A DNA stretch of 64,000 bases from Pantoea phytobeneficialis (GCF_009728735.1 NZ_CP024636.1:458322-522321), one strand, 5' to 3'. Numbered from the stretch's first letter, positions 1-8,131 are shown. The notes: generated by a model from the letters alone, not told the origin. Numbers and translations are program-made.

Positions 1-210
1 GCGGGTGGCATCGCGATTGATACCTCACGGCTGGACTCCGACCTGCTGCGTGAAGCCTATGTGGCAGAGATGACGGAATTCGCGCGTTGCATTCGTACCG
101 GCGCAACCCCGCGTGCCACCGGTGCAGATGCACGCAACGCACTGGAAATCGCGCTGGCCTGTATTGAGTCCGTGCAACGCAACCAACCGATCACGCTGGG
201 AGGTCGCTAA
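1..210 (+). CDS. Gfo/Idh/MocA-family oxidoreductase, C-terminal end (partial)
   Basis: Only the last 69 codons lie inside the window; the frame is open from base 1 to the TAA at 208-210. The visible end (EMTEFARCIRTGATPRAT, then a helix ending in IALACIESV) matches the C-terminal helices of NAD(P)-dependent Gfo/Idh/MocA dehydrogenases such as inositol 2-dehydrogenase. The Rossmann domain and catalytic residues are outside the window, so the substrate cannot be read. The stop codon overlaps the next start (TAATG), so the two genes are translationally coupled and belong to one sugar or polyol catabolic operon. Confidence 0.8.
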   Translation, partial: AGGIAIDTSRLDSDLLREAYVAEMTEFARCIRTGATPRATGADARNALEIALACIESVQRNQPITLGGR

Positions 211-989
211 TGGCGAGCTATCAACTGTCTGTCTGCGCCGAGATGGTGTTTCTCGATCTGCCGTTTATTGAACGCGTTAAAAGTATTCATGCGTTGGGTT
301 TTGGCGTCGAAATCTGGGGCTGGGCCAATAAGGATATTGAAGCGCTGGCGGCTACCGGGGCGCGTTTTACTTCCATGACCGGCTATCTGACCGGCAACCT
401 GACCGACGATGATGCCATCGCTGAGTTGTTACAAAGTGCCGAAGCCTCGCTGGCGGTGGCGGCGCGGCTTAACTGTCCGGGACTGAACCTGCACGGCACC
501 GGGCTGGATGACCAGGGGCTGCCGGTCAAACCGGTAGAGGTGGTGACTGGCGCGATGTGGCTGAAAGCCGCTGACACGCTACGCAAAGTCGCCCAACTCG
601 GCGAACGGGCAGGACGCGTGTTCACGCTGGAGAACCTTAATCTGCCGGTTGACCATCCCGGTACGCCGTTTGCCCTGGCCGCCGATACCCTGGCGCTGGT
701 GGAGGCGGTGAACAGTCCGGCGTTGAAGATGAATCTCGACCTGTATCACGCGCAGATTGGCGAAGGCAACCTGATCGAACTGATCCGTCGCGCTGGCCCG
801 GCGATTGGTGAGATCCAGGTGGCTGATGTGCCGGGGCGTCAGCAGCCGGGCACCGGGGAAATCAACTATCGCGCCATTGCCCGCACGTTGCACGAGATCG
901 GCTATCAGGGCACGGTGGCGATGGAGGGATGGGCCAGTGGCGACAGCACTGCCGCGCTGACACAGTTCCGCGATCACTTCAGTTTATAA
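210..989 (+). CDS. Hydroxypyruvate isomerase-like TIM-barrel protein
   Basis: This 259-residue protein has the length of the Hyi/OtnI family, which interconverts hydroxypyruvate and tartronate semialdehyde or related 3-carbon acids. The family signature is clear: an LEN with a metal-binding Glu near 141, NLDLYHAQ (Asp177, His180), QVADVPGRQQPGTGEINY (about 203-220) and a second catalytic Glu near 239. The protein should be cytoplasmic and metal dependent. The ATG overlaps the stop of the upstream dehydrogenase, and GGGAGG lies about six bases upstream. Together with the dehydrogenase and the downstream sugar-binding protein it suggests catabolism of a sugar acid, inositol or a related compound. 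The family is well supported; the exact substrate is not. Confidence 0.8.
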   Translation: MASYQLSVCAEMVFLDLPFIERVKSIHALGFGVEIWGWANKDIEALAATGARFTSMTGYLTGNLTDDDAIAELLQSAEASLAVAARLNCPGLNLHGTGLDDQGLPVKPVEVVTGAMWLKAADTLRKVAQLGERAGRVFTLENLNLPVDHPGTPFALAADTLALVEAVNSPALKMNLDLYHAQIGEGNLIELIRRAGPAIGEIQVADVPGRQQPGTGEINYRAIARTLHEIGYQGTVAMEGWASGDSTAALTQFRDHFSL

Positions 990-1067
990 GCGTTACCCTG
1001 CCGGGTATTTGCCTGTTGCCCGGCGTTAAAACACAACAATAAAATCTCAACCCTACAGGAAACTATC

Positions 1068-1985
1068 ATGAAAATCAGAAGCTTATTTATCCTGCTCTGT
1101 TCGTTGTTGTTCAGCCTGAGTGTTAGCGCAAAGACCTTCACCGTCGGTGTGGCCCTGGCTAACTTCGACCTCAATTTTGTGTCCATTTTACGCACCCAGA
1201 TGGAAGCCGAACTGAAAGCTAATCAGCTCAAGGGTCAGTTTGTGGATGCCAAAGGCGATGTGGCGCTCCAGGTGCAGCAGGTGGACGATTTTATCAACCA
1301 GGGGGTGGACGCGATTATCCTCAATCCGGTGGATACCCAGGGGGTGCTGCCGATGATCACCGCCGCGAAGAATGCCGGTATTCCGCTGATCTTCGTTAAC
1401 CGTAAGCCGGAGGTGAAGCTGCCTGCGGATATGGCCTACGTCGGTTCAGATTCTGCGTTGGGTGGAGAAATGCAGATGGAGGCGCTGGCGAAAAAGATGA
1501 ATTACAAAGGCAACGTGGCGATTCTGATGGGCGCGCTGTCCAACGAGGAAGCGCGTGAGCGTACCAGGGCGGTAGAAGCGGTGATCGCCAAGTACAAAGA
1601 TATGAAGGTGGTCGAGAAGCAAAGTGCGAAGTGGCAACGCAATGAAGCGGTGGATGTGGTGTCGAGTTGGCTGCTTAACCAGCGTCCGATTGATGCCATC
1701 GCTGCGAACAACGATGAGATGGCCATTGGCGCGATTATGGCGCTGAATCAGGCGAAGAATGAAAAGATCCTCGTTGCGGGTATTGATGGCACACCGGACG
1801 GGCAGCAGTTCGTGAAGAACGGCAAAATGGTGCTGACGATTTTCCAGGATGCTAAAGGGCAGGCAACGGGGGCGGTGCAGGTGACCAAAGCGTTGCTGGA
1901 TAAGCAAAAAGTGCAGGTTTACAACTGGGTGCCTTATAAAACCATTACGCCGGAAAATTACACGCAGTTTGTGGCGGCGAATTAA
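1068..1985 (+). CDS. Periplasmic sugar ABC transporter substrate-binding protein (RbsB/MocB type)
   Basis: The 305-residue product starts with a Sec signal peptide (MKIRSLFILL, cleavage near SVSA-KTF) and then has the fold of type I periplasmic binding proteins: VGVALANFDLNF, an INQGVDAIILNPVD segment near the hinge, and AGIDGTPDGQQFVKNGKM in the C-terminal lobe. This is the ribose/inositol/rhizopine group. AGGAAA precedes the ATG at 1068. No ATPase or permease follows; a yncE-like gene comes next. The membrane components are either upstream of the window, in the same operon as the dehydrogenase, or elsewhere. It captures a sugar or polyol in the periplasm; the specificity is not readable. 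Confidence 0.85.
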   Translation: MKIRSLFILLCSLLFSLSVSAKTFTVGVALANFDLNFVSILRTQMEAELKANQLKGQFVDAKGDVALQVQQVDDFINQGVDAIILNPVDTQGVLPMITAAKNAGIPLIFVNRKPEVKLPADMAYVGSDSALGGEMQMEALAKKMNYKGNVAILMGALSNEEARERTRAVEAVIAKYKDMKVVEKQSAKWQRNEAVDVVSSWLLNQRPIDAIAANNDEMAIGAIMALNQAKNEKILVAGIDGTPDGQQFVKNGKMVLTIFQDAKGQATGAVQVTKALLDKQKVQVYNWVPYKTITPENYTQFVAAN

Positions 1986-1989
1986 TATT

Positions 1990-2047
1990 GCGCGATAAAT
2001 CGCGCCGCTACGGTTCTTGCTGGCTTGTAGCGGCGCAATTATTGCGC
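1990..2047. repeat. Inverted pair of the GTAGCGGCGCGATTTATCGCGC intergenic repeat
   Basis: Two divergent copies of the window's short palindromic repeat face each other, one at 1990-2012 and a degenerate one at 2027-2047, separated by about 14 bases. The RNA could fold into a long hairpin immediately after the substrate-binding-protein gene and may serve as terminator or mRNA stabiliser. Confidence 0.75.
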
Positions 2048-2087
2048 TGTGACGAATAATCAGCGTTACGTTTACTCGCCAATCGTT

Positions 2088-2108
2088 AATACGTATGATT
2101 CTCATTCT
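2088..2108. promoter_or_regulatory. Candidate Fur box upstream of the yncE-like gene
   Basis: The sequence TATGATTCTCATTCT about 30-45 bases before the start resembles a degenerate Fur operator (11 of 19 positions by eye against the GATAATGAT-A-ATCATTATC consensus). E. coli yncE is known to be iron/Fur repressed, which makes the site plausible. It has not been scored with a matrix. Confidence 0.35.
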
Positions 2109-2135
2109 TTTTATAACTCCCTGATGGAGCTAAGA

Positions 2136-3224
2136 ATGAAATCCTTGTTCAATCTGCGTATCGCGGGCGTGGCGCTGGCCGTGGTGACGGCGCTCAGTCT
2201 GACGGCCTGCCAGGCACCGGCAAAAAAAGCCGCTGCCCCGGTCGTCGCCCCACAACCGGTTGCCAGCAATGTGCAGCAGCGCGTACTGGCGGAAGGCCTG
2301 TATGAGATGGCGTATGTTCCTGGCAGCACAGCTTCGCTGTATGTCGCCAGTGCCCAGAGTTTTAAAGGCGTCAACGGTGGGGTGATCTACCGTCTTGATC
2401 CGGCCACGCTGAAAACCCTCGGCGAAACCCATACCGACCTGAAAAACTTCGGCATGACGATGGAGCCGGACGGCAGCCTGCTGTATGTCACCAATACTCT
2501 GGATGGCGGGATTTCAAAAGTTGATGTGCAAAGCGGCAAGGTGTTGCAGCGTCTGAAGTTTGGCCTGATCAATGACAAAGGCTTCCCGACGGGCGCGCGT
2601 GAAATCATGCTGCATGATGGCCTGCTGTATATCGGCGGAGTCGCCGATCCGGGCCTGATCTGGGTGGTGGATGCCAAAACCTTTAAGCTGAAAACCACCA
2701 TTAAAAATGCCGGGAAGTGGGTCACCGGTCTGCTTTACTCCTCAGTGACCAATCGTATCTATGCGGCCAACGGCAGTGGCGAGATCCTGGTGATCAACCC
2801 GCGTAATCACAAGATCGAACAGCGCTGGACGCCGGGCGACGACAAAACCTACCTGCTGCTGAATCTGGCGGAAGATCCGGCCACCGGCCGCCTGTTTGTC
2901 ACTGACAACTCCAAAGCGAAAACCACGCTGGTATTTGATGAGCATACTGGCAAGGTGATCAAGCGTATCGACGGGGACGCGCTGGGTATTAAGTTCAATA
3001 CCAAACGCAATGAGATCTACATCAGCCAGCGTGAATCGGGCAAAGTGCTGCAACTCGATGCCACCAGCTATGCGGTGAAAAATAGCTGGACGCTGCCGAC
3101 CCATCCCAACAGCTTGCTGGTGTCGCCGGATGGTCAGACGTTATTCGTGACGGTGAAGCAGGGATTCAACAAAGATCATTCTGCGAAAGGACCGGATAGC
3201 GTGGTGCGTATCCCGTTGAATTGA
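2136..3224 (+). CDS. yncE: YncE-like beta-propeller lipoprotein
   Basis: The product is related along its length to E. coli YncE, a YVTN-type seven-bladed beta-propeller of the periplasm. Recognisable stretches are YEMAYVPG, GGVIYRLDP, LIWVVDAKTFKLKT, RLFVTDNS and LPTHPNSLLVSPDGQTLFV. Unlike E. coli YncE, which has an ordinary signal peptide, this protein begins MKSLFNLRIAG and has an LTAC lipobox, so it should be a lipoprotein anchored after Cys23, followed by an Ala/Pro/Lys-rich linker. The ATG at 2136 is preferred because it gives a signal peptide and has GGAGCTAAG upstream; an in-frame ATG-less extension to 2049 does not. A possible Fur site lies upstream. The biochemical role of YncE is not established. 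Confidence 0.85.
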   Translation: MKSLFNLRIAGVALAVVTALSLTACQAPAKKAAAPVVAPQPVASNVQQRVLAEGLYEMAYVPGSTASLYVASAQSFKGVNGGVIYRLDPATLKTLGETHTDLKNFGMTMEPDGSLLYVTNTLDGGISKVDVQSGKVLQRLKFGLINDKGFPTGAREIMLHDGLLYIGGVADPGLIWVVDAKTFKLKTTIKNAGKWVTGLLYSSVTNRIYAANGSGEILVINPRNHKIEQRWTPGDDKTYLLLNLAEDPATGRLFVTDNSKAKTTLVFDEHTGKVIKRIDGDALGIKFNTKRNEIYISQRESGKVLQLDATSYAVKNSWTLPTHPNSLLVSPDGQTLFVTVKQGFNKDHSAKGPDSVVRIPLN

Positions 3225-3232
3225 CAGGTAAA

Positions 3233-3252
3233 GGGCGGTGGTGACACCGCCC
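3233..3252. terminator. Hairpin after yncE
   Basis: GGGCGGTG (3233-3240) and CACCGCCC (3245-3252) form an 8-bp perfect stem with a GTGA tetraloop 9 bases after the yncE stop. The following T tract is poor, so termination strength is uncertain. Confidence 0.5.
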
Positions 3253-3263
3253 TCAATGAATAA

Positions 3264-3286
3264 GCGCGATAAATCGCGCCGCTACG
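3264..3286. repeat. Short palindromic intergenic repeat, single copy
   Basis: One copy of the dispersed element (GCGCGATAAATCGCGCCGCTACG) sits between the convergent yncE and DUF1330 genes. Confidence 0.7.
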
Positions 3287-3575
3287 CTGTGACGCCCTGC
3301 ACCAGCAACACGCGATAGTTCGCCCCTTTCAGACGATGTTCTTTCGCTTCCTGGTAGGCCGGGCTGTAATACCAGCCTTTTGCCGCATCAATATCCGGGA
3401 ACTCCAGCACCACCACGCCCTCGGCTTGTGGACCTTCCAGCGTTTCCAGCGCGCCGTAAAAGGCGAGCGGATTAATCGGATGATCACCGCGTGCTTCCCC
3501 CGCTTTCTGCGCGTAGGTGGCCATTTCGCTGTCGTTCAGGGTTTCATCGCGGATAAAAATCACATATGCGCTCAC
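3282..3575 (-). CDS. DUF1330 domain protein
   Basis: This 97-residue protein (start SAYVIFIRDETLND, later VVVLEFPDIDAAKGWYYSPAY) fits the DUF1330 family, a small ferredoxin-like alpha/beta barrel fold of unknown biochemical role. The start is GTG at 3575, with GAGGAGAG about 7 bases upstream; a later in-frame ATG is not present near the N-terminus. The stop of yghU lies two bases upstream of this GTG, so it is the second gene of a yghU operon. The pairing with a glutathione transferase hints at a stress or detoxification role, but this is only inference. Confidence 0.8.
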   Translation of the reverse strand: MSAYVIFIRDETLNDSEMATYAQKAGEARGDHPINPLAFYGALETLEGPQAEGVVVLEFPDIDAAKGWYYSPAYQEAKEHRLKGANYRVLLVQGVTA

Positions 3576-3577
3576 TG

Positions 3578-4456
3578 TTACTCTCCTCGCGCCTGGCGTT
3601 TGTCTTCGGTGTTGGTATCAAAATCGGAGGCATCATGGCGTTCCAGCAACTGATCTTCCGGCGCGGCACCAAAGGCGCGGTTCACCTTACGGCCACGGAT
3701 GACCGCCGGACGCTGCGCAATCTCTTTCGCCCAGCGCACCACATTTTTATATGACTGCACATCCAGGAACTCAGCGCCGTCGTATTGATTATTCAGTATC
3801 AGGTTGCCGTACCACGGCCAGGTGGCGATATCGGCGATGCTGTATTCGTCGCCGCCCAGATAGCGGTGATCCGCCAGTTGACGATCCAGCACGTCGAGCT
3901 GACGTTTCGCTTCGAGGGTAAAGCGGTTGATGGCGTATTCGATTTTTTCCGGCGCGTAGAAATAGAAATGGCCAAAACCGCCGCCAAGGTAGGGGGCTGA
4001 ACCCTGCAACCAGAACAACCAGTTCAGCGCTTCGGTGCGGCCCGCCACATCTTTCGGCAGGAAGTGACCAAATTTATCCGCCAGATACAGCAGGATGTTG
4101 CCGGACTCAAACACGCGCAGCGGCGGGTTAACCGAGTGGTCGCGCAGTGCCGGGATTTTAGAGTTAGGGTTGACCTCAACGAAGCCGCTGGAGAATTGAT
4201 CGCCCTCGCCGATGCGAATCAACCAGGCATCGTATTCGGCTTCTTTCACGCCGAGCGCCAACAGTTCTTCCAGCAGGATGGTAATTTTCTGGCCGTTTGG
4301 CGTGCCCAGCGAATAAAGCTGAAGCGGATGTTTGCCGACCGGCAGGGTCTTCTCATGCGTCGGCCCGGCAGTCGGACGGTTGGTTTTCGCGCCGTTGCCT
4401 TTGGCTTCCGGGTCCCAGGTCCAGACTTTTGCGGGCTGATACTGATGTTCCGACAT
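3578..4456 (-). CDS. yghU: YghU-type glutathione S-transferase
   Basis: The 292-residue product closely follows E. coli YghU, a Nu-class glutathione transferase/disulfide-bond oxidoreductase that binds two glutathiones. Shared blocks are YQPAKVWTWD, GPTHEKTLPVGKHPLQLYSL, SSGFVEVNPNSKIPALRDH, FGHFYFYAPEKIEYAINRF and the C-terminal RHDASDFDTNTEDKRQ. The thioredoxin-like domain occupies about 45-140 and the helical domain the rest. The ATG at 4456 (MSEHQYQPAK) is chosen over one nine codons upstream because it matches the family N-terminus and has AAGG upstream. It is the first gene of a two-gene unit with the DUF1330 gene. Confidence 0.92.
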   Translation of the reverse strand: MSEHQYQPAKVWTWDPEAKGNGAKTNRPTAGPTHEKTLPVGKHPLQLYSLGTPNGQKITILLEELLALGVKEAEYDAWLIRIGEGDQFSSGFVEVNPNSKIPALRDHSVNPPLRVFESGNILLYLADKFGHFLPKDVAGRTEALNWLFWLQGSAPYLGGGFGHFYFYAPEKIEYAINRFTLEAKRQLDVLDRQLADHRYLGGDEYSIADIATWPWYGNLILNNQYDGAEFLDVQSYKNVVRWAKEIAQRPAVIRGRKVNRAFGAAPEDQLLERHDASDFDTNTEDKRQARGE

Positions 4457-4593
4457 AGTGATTTCGCCTTGTTGTGGTTGCATTTTTTGCTGCCACTGAG
4501 TGTAGCAGCCGCAGTCACAGGCGATTTAACCGCGCTGGCGGTGAGATGCAAAGTCCGGTGTTGAGGTGGGGTTGGTGGGGTTGGTGCGTGCTG

Positions 4594-4818
4594 ATACCCT
4601 CACCCCGGCCCTCTCCCATGAGGGAGAGGGAGATGTGCCATATGCTCGAACGGTTCCCATAAGGGAGAGGGAGATGTGCCATATGCTCGAACGGTTCCCA
4701 TAAGGGAGAGGGAGATGTGCCATATGCTCGAACGGTTCCCATAAGGGAGAGGGAGAAGTGCCAAATGCTCGATCGGTTCCCTCTCCCGCTTGCGGGAGAG
4801 GGTTAGGGTGAGGGTAAC
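4594..4818. repeat. CCCTCACCC-type palindromic element with internal 41-bp tandem repeats
   Basis: The element is bounded by ACCCTCACCCCGGCCCTCTCC on the left and its near inverse GGGAGAGGGTTAGGGTGAGGG on the right. Between them a 41-bp unit starting GGGAGAGGGAGATGTGCC is repeated head to tail at 4622, 4663, 4704 and (diverged) 4745. The unit is not a multiple of three and carries no gene. A second element with the same ends but a different internal unit lies at 15642-15801. Confidence 0.9.
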
Positions 4819-4832
4819 AAAGCGCACCTAAC

Positions 4833-5711
4833 TCAAAGCAACTCGCGTTCAATCAGCTCGCGGGTTTCCACCGCCTGGTACTTCATTTTTTCCGGATAAC
4901 CAAACAACGCTGCCGAGATAATCGATTCGCCGCCGACCTTAAAAGTACGTTTGGCAAAATCCATCTCGCGTAACGCTTCGAACAGTGCATCGAAATTGAC
5001 TTCACCTTCACCCACGCCGACATGCTGGTGGATGGTGGCATCAACCCCCGGCGGGTTGACGATATAGCGGCAATGTTTGGTGTGGTTCATGGTGTCGGCA
5101 ATCAACATATGCGACAGATCGTCACCGGCATAATGCAGCATGCTTTTCACATCGCCTTTGCCTTTGTCGTAGAAAAAGGTGTGCGGCGCGCTGTAGATAT
5201 ACTTCACGTTATCGCTGTGGAAAGATTTCACGATATCAGCGGTTTCGTTGCTCTCCTCGCAGAAATCCCACGGGTGGGCCTGGATTTCCACGCGAATGCC
5301 TTCGCGTTCGATAATGGGCAGCAGATCCTCCATCGAACGGTAGAACATTTCTTCGCAAATCTCCGGTTCATTGGGATTGCCGGACAGCTCGGTATTGATC
5401 ACCGGCACGCCCATTTCCACGGCGATCTCGATCATCCGCTTCCAGTTCTTCACCGCCGCCTGACGGCGGGCTTCGTCCGGGCCAGACCAGCGATACACCA
5501 CGATAAACGAGGAGATCTCCACACCGGTGGAGCGCAGCGCGTTCTTATATTCGGTGATGATTTCGCGGCTGGCTTTCGGGTGTTTATAGAACGGGTTAAT
5601 TTGTGGATGGGGCGACTGTTCGATGTATTTGTAGCCCCATTCCGCCACCTGCTGCACCATGCGGGTGATCCCCAGGTCGCGGATTACATCCACGTCAAAA
5701 GCGATTTTCAT
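4833..5711 (-). CDS. Sugar phosphate isomerase/epimerase-like TIM-barrel protein
   Basis: The 292-residue product belongs to the AP-endonuclease-2-like TIM-barrel superfamily (IolE/IolH, tagatose and xylulose epimerases). Visible metal-site candidates are the Glu in VINTELSGNPNEP, VEIQAHPWDF (Glu and His), LIADTMNH (Asp and His) and a late Glu in VGGESIISA. Such enzymes are cytoplasmic and bind Mn or Zn. AGGAGA precedes the ATG. It is transcribed divergently from the LacI regulator at 5989, so it is a likely target of that regulator. It is unlike the other TIM barrels in the window at the sequence level and the substrate is unknown. Confidence 0.75.
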   Translation of the reverse strand: MKIAFDVDVIRDLGITRMVQQVAEWGYKYIEQSPHPQINPFYKHPKASREIITEYKNALRSTGVEISSFIVVYRWSGPDEARRQAAVKNWKRMIEIAVEMGVPVINTELSGNPNEPEICEEMFYRSMEDLLPIIEREGIRVEIQAHPWDFCEESNETADIVKSFHSDNVKYIYSAPHTFFYDKGKGDVKSMLHYAGDDLSHMLIADTMNHTKHCRYIVNPPGVDATIHQHVGVGEGEVNFDALFEALREMDFAKRTFKVGGESIISAALFGYPEKMKYQAVETRELIERELL

Positions 5712-5960
5712 TGTTTTCTCCTGCGCGTTAAGCCGGTTGCTTTAACGCTTTGCTGAAGCAAATCCACCCCTCACCACAAGCGTTGTCAGGCAGAATAATT
5801 ATCAAACATTTATTCCGAAAAGTAGGTTGTCTTGTAATCTTCGTTTCGTTTTTGCGATGGTGGTCAAATTTATGAGGGATTCTCTATCAGAAATTACGAT
5901 TATATGACGATTCCTGGCGCGAATTATTCGCACTTTTGATGTCATCCGGGTATTATTTTT

Positions 5961-5976
5961 TGATAATTTTCTATCA
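5961..5976. promoter_or_regulatory. Candidate LacI-family operator (TGATA-N6-TATCA)
   Basis: The imperfect palindrome TGATAATTTTCTATCA ends 12 bases before the lacI-family start. Its TGATA/TATCA half sites recur in the palindromes at 7069-7087 and 7107-7120, suggesting a common binding protein and autoregulation. Confidence 0.4.
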
Positions 5977-5988
5977 CGGATATCTTGT

Positions 5989-7017
5989 ATGAGTAAAATC
6001 ACCATGAATGCGATTGCCGCCGCTGCGGGTGTCGGTGTTGCGACGGTTGATCGCGTGCTTAACCGTCGTGCGCCGGTGCGCGCCGCCACCGAGAAGAAGG
6101 TGCTGGAAGCGGCGGGGCGTCTGGGTTATCGCGCTGACCTGATGCCGTTACTCAGCAGCCGGGCTTTAACGCCTGCTGTCGCGTTGCGTATGGGGTTTAT
6201 TCTGCTGGCAAAAAATTATTCGTTTTATCAGTCGCTCACTGACGCGTTACGTCAGCAGACACAGCCGTTACATCCCGCCGGTAGCGAAGCACAGTTTTGC
6301 TGGCACGATATTGACGATGTGGATGCGGTGGTGGCCTCGCTGCATACGCTGGCGCAACAGGTGGATGTCATCGGGCTGGTGGCGCTTGACCATCCGCTGA
6401 TTCGCCGGGCGATCGAAACGGTATCGCGTCAGGGCGTGCGGGTATATGCGCTGTTTTCCAACTTCTCCCCCTGTGGTCATGCCGGTTATTTCGGGCTGGA
6501 TAACCAGAAGGCCGGACGCACCGCAGGCTGGATGGCGACGCATCTGTTGCATCAGCCGGGACCGGTAGGGGTGCTGGTGGGGGACCACCGTTTTACCTGC
6601 CAGGAGAGTTGTGAAATCAGTTTCCGTTCTTACCTGCGCGAGCAGGACAACGCGCGTCAGGTGCTGGAACCACTCAAAACCCATGAGTCGATTGACGGGG
6701 GTTATCTGGCAACGCGTCGTTTGTTGGATGAACATGCCGATCTGGCGCTGATTTTTGCGCCGTGCGGCGGGATTGAAGGGGTCATTCGCGCGCTGCGCGA
6801 GCAACCGCAGCGTCGCGTGGCGCTGATTTGTCATGGCCCGGTCAGTGACGGCGATCTGGCATTGATTGATGGCACCATCACGGTGATGCTGCGTCATCGT
6901 ATTGAGGGTCTGGCAACTACCCTGGTGCAAACCCTGCAACAGCATCAGGCGGATGGCAGCGAGCATTTTATGCAGGTCACACTGCCGTTCGATATTGTCA
7001 CACGGGAGAATTTGTAA
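5989..7017 (+). CDS. LacI-family transcriptional regulator
   Basis: The 342-residue protein has an N-terminal helix-turn-helix in the LacI pattern (MNAIAAAAGVGVATVDRVLNRR, about residues 5-28) followed by the hinge region and a periplasmic-binding-protein-like effector domain (for example CGHAGYFGLDNQKAGRTAGW and LALIFAPCGGIEG). Family members sense sugars or polyols. It lies between two TIM-barrel/dehydrogenase transcription units, the one at 4833-5711 being divergent and the one at 7198-9301 following in the same direction. Palindromes with TGATA/TATCA halves lie before its own start and before 7198. The weak ribosome site GGATA suggests modest translation. The effector is not deducible. 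Confidence 0.88.
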   Translation: MSKITMNAIAAAAGVGVATVDRVLNRRAPVRAATEKKVLEAAGRLGYRADLMPLLSSRALTPAVALRMGFILLAKNYSFYQSLTDALRQQTQPLHPAGSEAQFCWHDIDDVDAVVASLHTLAQQVDVIGLVALDHPLIRRAIETVSRQGVRVYALFSNFSPCGHAGYFGLDNQKAGRTAGWMATHLLHQPGPVGVLVGDHRFTCQESCEISFRSYLREQDNARQVLEPLKTHESIDGGYLATRRLLDEHADLALIFAPCGGIEGVIRALREQPQRRVALICHGPVSDGDLALIDGTITVMLRHRIEGLATTLVQTLQQHQADGSEHFMQVTLPFDIVTRENL

Positions 7018-7043
7018 AAACGCGCGATAGCCGCTGCTTAGGC

Positions 7044-7066
7044 GTAGCGGCGCGATTTATCGCGCC
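7044..7066. repeat. Short palindromic intergenic repeat, single copy
   Basis: A full copy (GTAGCGGCGCGATTTATCGC and following bases) lies just after the lacI-type gene, with a decayed partner at 7021-7033. Confidence 0.7.
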
Positions 7067-7068
7067 AA

Positions 7069-7136
7069 ATGATAGATAACCTATCATTTAAATGATAATT
7101 AATAACTTGATCGCTATCAAAAAATGAAAGTTTCAT
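7069..7136. promoter_or_regulatory. Cluster of palindromes upstream of the second TIM-barrel operon
   Basis: Four palindromes crowd 68 bases: ATGATAG-N5-CTATCAT (7069-7087), ATCATTTAAATGAT (7083-7096), TTGATCGCTATCAA (7107-7120) and ATGAAAGTTTCAT (7124-7136). The first and third share half sites with the palindrome before the LacI gene, so they are good candidate operators controlling the 7198-9301 operon. Confidence 0.5.
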
Positions 7137-7197
7137 GCTTGTTGTGGATGAAATTTTTATTTGATACTTGCTGCATCAATCACAGCAAGGAACGATC

Positions 7198-8121
7198 ATG
7201 ACTATCCATATCGCCAATGCGCCCTGTAGCTGGGGCGTCGATGATCCGAAAAATCCTTACCTGCCGCCGTGGCAAAAAGTCCTGAGCGAAGCGGCACAAG
7301 CCGGGTATCGCAGCATTGAGCTGGGGCCGTGGAGCTATCTGCCGGTGGAGGCCAGCGAGCTACGCCAGCAACTGGAACATTACGGGCTGTCGCTGGTAGC
7401 GGGCACAATTTTCGACGATCTGGTCAGTGCAGCCAATTTCCCGGCGATGGTGGAACTGACCCACAATATCTGCCGCAATCTCTCCCAGGTGCCGACGGCT
7501 GAGAAAACCCATGCGCAGAACGCGCCGGCTCCCTATCTGGTGATAATCGATTTTGGTAATCCGCAGCGCGCGAAATATGCCGGTCAGTCGGATAAAGCGC
7601 CACGCCTGTCCCCGGAAGACTGGCAACGCATGATGCAGCACATCACCACCCTGAGTGAGATCGCCTGGAGTGAATATGGCGTACGCGCGGTGATCCATCC
7701 TCATGCCGGAGGCTGCATTGAATTCGCCGATGAACTGGAACAGTTGGTGCAGGATATCCCGCACGAGGTGGCGGGTTTGTGTCTCGATACTGGCCATCTG
7801 TACTACTCAGGCATGGACCCGATTCCCTACCTCAATCGCTACTGGGATCGCATCGATTATCTGCACTTCAAAGACGTGAACGAGGCGGTATGGCGCGATG
7901 TTATCGCTCGCGGCATCGACTTCTTTGCTGCCTGTGCCGAAGGGGTGATGTGTCCGATTGGCAAAGGGGCGATTAACTATCCGGCGGTGCGCGCCTTCCT
8001 TGCGGAACGCGATTATCAGGGCTGGATCACCATCGAACAGGAACGCGATCCGCGCCATGCTGACACCAGCCTGCGCGACGTCACAGCCAGCCTGCACTAT
8101 CTGCAATCAGTCGGATTCTGA
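7198..8121 (+). CDS. IolE/IolH-like TIM-barrel isomerase or dehydratase
   Basis: The 307-residue protein starts MTIHIANAPCSWGVDDP; the APCSWGV block is characteristic of the inosose dehydratase/IolH branch of the xylose-isomerase-like TIM barrels. Further candidate metal ligands lie in AVIHPHAGGCIEF, VAGLCLDTGHLYYSG, DYLHFKDV and the terminal WITIEQERDP. The ATG at 7198 is preferred to one ten codons upstream because AAGGA lies at the right distance and the family begins here. A Gfo/Idh/MocA dehydrogenase follows 10 bases downstream; that pair (oxidise a polyol, then dehydrate or isomerise the keto product) is the classic inositol-type arrangement. Actual substrate unknown. Confidence 0.8.
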   Translation: MTIHIANAPCSWGVDDPKNPYLPPWQKVLSEAAQAGYRSIELGPWSYLPVEASELRQQLEHYGLSLVAGTIFDDLVSAANFPAMVELTHNICRNLSQVPTAEKTHAQNAPAPYLVIIDFGNPQRAKYAGQSDKAPRLSPEDWQRMMQHITTLSEIAWSEYGVRAVIHPHAGGCIEFADELEQLVQDIPHEVAGLCLDTGHLYYSGMDPIPYLNRYWDRIDYLHFKDVNEAVWRDVIARGIDFFAACAEGVMCPIGKGAINYPAVRAFLAERDYQGWITIEQERDPRHADTSLRDVTASLHYLQSVGF

Positions 8122-8131
8122 GGACAACATC

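Noticed and set aside
4622..4790. Possible CRISPR array
   Set aside because: The repeats are directly tandem with no unique spacers, and no cas genes are present.
4515..4852. Several minus-strand open frames with repetitive peptides
   Set aside because: They are a by-product of the 41-bp tandem repeats: the unit is not a multiple of three, so the same peptide recurs in different frames. No ribosome site and no family.
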